This document shows, piece by piece, positions 60,753 to 61,556 of a DNA stretch of 61,556 nucleotides. The translations under genes and the position numbers were made by a program. The notes under the pieces were generated by a model. That model did not search any database. It saw only the letters and a list, made by a program, of their open reading frames with translations, and was not told where the DNA came from. The stretch comes from Desemzia sp045528445 (GTDB lineage: Bacteria; Bacillota; Bacilli; Lactobacillales; Carnobacteriaceae), in contig NZ_JBGQQU010000019.1 of assembly GCF_045528445.1 (NCBI RefSeq), positions 1 through 61,556 on the forward strand. Reading direction: 5' to 3'. Each line of letters starts with the position of its first letter. The stretch's first letter is position 1.

Positions 60753-60878
60753 CCATAACTTCCTTTCTAAATTTTAATCTTCCTCTCTTATTGTAGAATT
60801 AATTTATACAAAAATCTATGTATTTACGGTAAAATATATAATTGAAGTTTATTTTAACACGAAAATGAGGAGAGAATT

Positions 60879-61403
60879 ATGAATACAACTATCAAAAGTA
60901 CTATCTACTTGGGCATGGCCTTTTTAATGATGGGGGTACTTTTTTACAGTTCTTCCCAACCTTACGGCGATCAATCAGTCACTGGCCTATTGGACCAATT
61001 ATTGGCAAATGAACCCTTAAAAGGTTTATTGAGTCATGTTCGTTTTACGTATGCAGGCAGCGAAGTGAGTATAGGTGCTAGCGGCTACAATGATTTTATT
61101 GAATTCTTTATCCGAAAAGCAGCTCATTTTGGTTCGTATTTTTTATTGGCCCTTTTTTGGTTTTTAGGATTAAAGGATCGAGTAAGCGGCATTTACTTGA
61201 CGGCAATTCTTTCATGGATGCTGGCAGTTGGATATGCTTCTTTTGATGAGTTCCATCAAGGGTTGACACCTGATAGGACACCTTTGTTAGAAGATATATT
61301 TTTAGACAGCATTGGGGCGCTTACGGCAATCATTTTCGCTTTAATCTATTTTTTAGTGTGGAAAAAATCTTATAAATCAAAAAGAAAATTTAAACGAGCC
61401 TAA
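60879..61403 (+). CDS. VanZ-like membrane protein
   Basis: A 174-residue protein with four membrane helices (about 8-25, 88-103, 112-130, 142-160). FIRKAAHFGSYFLLALFWFLGL and YASFDEFHQGLTPDRTPLLEDIFLDSIGAL are the VanZ-family core. VanZ confers low-level teicoplanin resistance in vanA clusters, but chromosomal homologues like this have no proven role. GAGGAGAGAATT precedes the ATG. Confidence 0.9.
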   Translation: MNTTIKSTIYLGMAFLMMGVLFYSSSQPYGDQSVTGLLDQLLANEPLKGLLSHVRFTYAGSEVSIGASGYNDFIEFFIRKAAHFGSYFLLALFWFLGLKDRVSGIYLTAILSWMLAVGYASFDEFHQGLTPDRTPLLEDIFLDSIGALTAIIFALIYFLVWKKSYKSKRKFKRA

Positions 61404-61431
61404 AGAATTGTAAAACCGTGATATGGCGGTG

Positions 61432-61556
61432 TGTCAAGCGAAAGTTAAAATGTCCTAAAACCAAGGCTCACATTAATGCAAGCTTTTACTTCGCAAAAGC
61501 TTGCATTAATGTGACCGAATTTGTTAAAATTAGTCCTAAGCTGTTTGTTCAGCTTC
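61432..61556 (+). mobile_element. Terminal repeats of a probable IS21-family element (cut by window edge)
   Basis: TGTCAAGCG begins at 61432, followed by AGTTAAAATGTCCTAA; a second, similar block TGTTAAAATTAGTCCTAA lies 70-80 bases later. IS21-family ends start with TGT and carry two or more such internal repeats. A perfect 20-bp palindrome lies between them. No transposase sequence is visible, so the assignment is tentative. Confidence 0.4.
61468..61514. repeat. Perfect 20-bp inverted repeat with 7-base loop
   Basis: TCACATTAATGCAAGCTTTT (61468-61487) and its exact complement (61495-61514) flank ACTTCGC. There is no T-tract on either side. It probably belongs to the adjacent insertion sequence end and could block transcription into the element. 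Confidence 0.9.

Noticed and set aside
1..61556. tRNA, rRNA or tmRNA genes
   Set aside because: None recognised on either strand by reading; a tRNAscan or Infernal run would be needed to exclude them fully.

Overview
The window is a low-GC Firmicutes (Bacillota) chromosome segment of about 61.5 kb. The best guess is the order Lactobacillales, probably Carnobacteriaceae such as Carnobacterium. Evidence: strong AGGAGG-type ribosome sites, a divergent pepQ/ccpA pair, an RNase PH-RdgB fusion, a cbpB-dapL-mscS block resembling Bacillus ykuL-ykuR-ykuT, and PcsB/CwlO-like wall hydrolases. This placement is inferred from gene content, not from a search. No rRNA or tRNA gene was seen. The left edge looks like the 3' end of an IS3-type element and the right edge like the terminal repeats of an IS21-type element, so the window may be a draft contig broken at insertion sequences.

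Layout. 0.2-5.7 kb: a non-canonical SDR oxidoreductase, then a glycine cleavage operon gcvT-gcvH-gcvPA-gcvPB. 6-9.8 kb: a secreted M23 wall hydrolase, a SpoU/TrmH rRNA methyltransferase, an HD protein and an HxlR regulator. 9.8-13.6 kb: a T-box-controlled pheST operon. 13.6-20.8 kb: rnhC, an Mga-like regulator, then zapA-cvpA-mutS2 and trxA. 20.8-21.9 kb: an unusual array of 41-bp tandem hairpin repeats next to a broken IS1380-type transposase. 22-27.5 kb: an alpha/beta hydrolase, a DUF554 membrane protein, and a LysR regulator followed by a UbiD/UbiX-type aromatic acid decarboxylase operon (lpdC-lpdB-lpdD) whose last gene is frameshifted. 27.6-31 kb: gene-poor, with a structured RNA carrying its own promoter, a small unknown gene, a broken hydrolase, a leader RNA, a DUF1846 gene and two large tandem palindromes. 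31-44.3 kb: mostly housekeeping genes (BI-1 protein, NatAB-like ABC exporter, yslB, murI, rph-rdgB, phosphoesterase, cbpB, dapL, mscS, ytxGH, pepQ, ccpA). 44.3-61.4 kb: a class A PBP, an ABC importer operon of the TrpXYZ type behind a leader-peptide attenuator, DUF421 and PhnB-like proteins, trhO, tag, an NlpC/P60 wall hydrolase, a lipid kinase, two tandem oligoendopeptidases and a VanZ-like protein.

How parts fit together. The two coiled-coil wall hydrolases (6.1 and 54.5 kb) share an identical 19-bp upstream sequence with a WalR-like half site, suggesting coordinated control of wall turnover. CcpA probably regulates itself and pepQ through two cre-like sites. PheST is controlled by a tRNA-sensing T-box. 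The importer operon at 48-50.7 kb seems to be controlled by translation of a 24-residue peptide containing Phe-Tyr-Phe-Ser-Tyr-Phe. The most interesting non-coding elements are that attenuator, the 27.6-kb structured RNA, the 41-bp hairpin array and the covarying palindromes at 30.7 kb.
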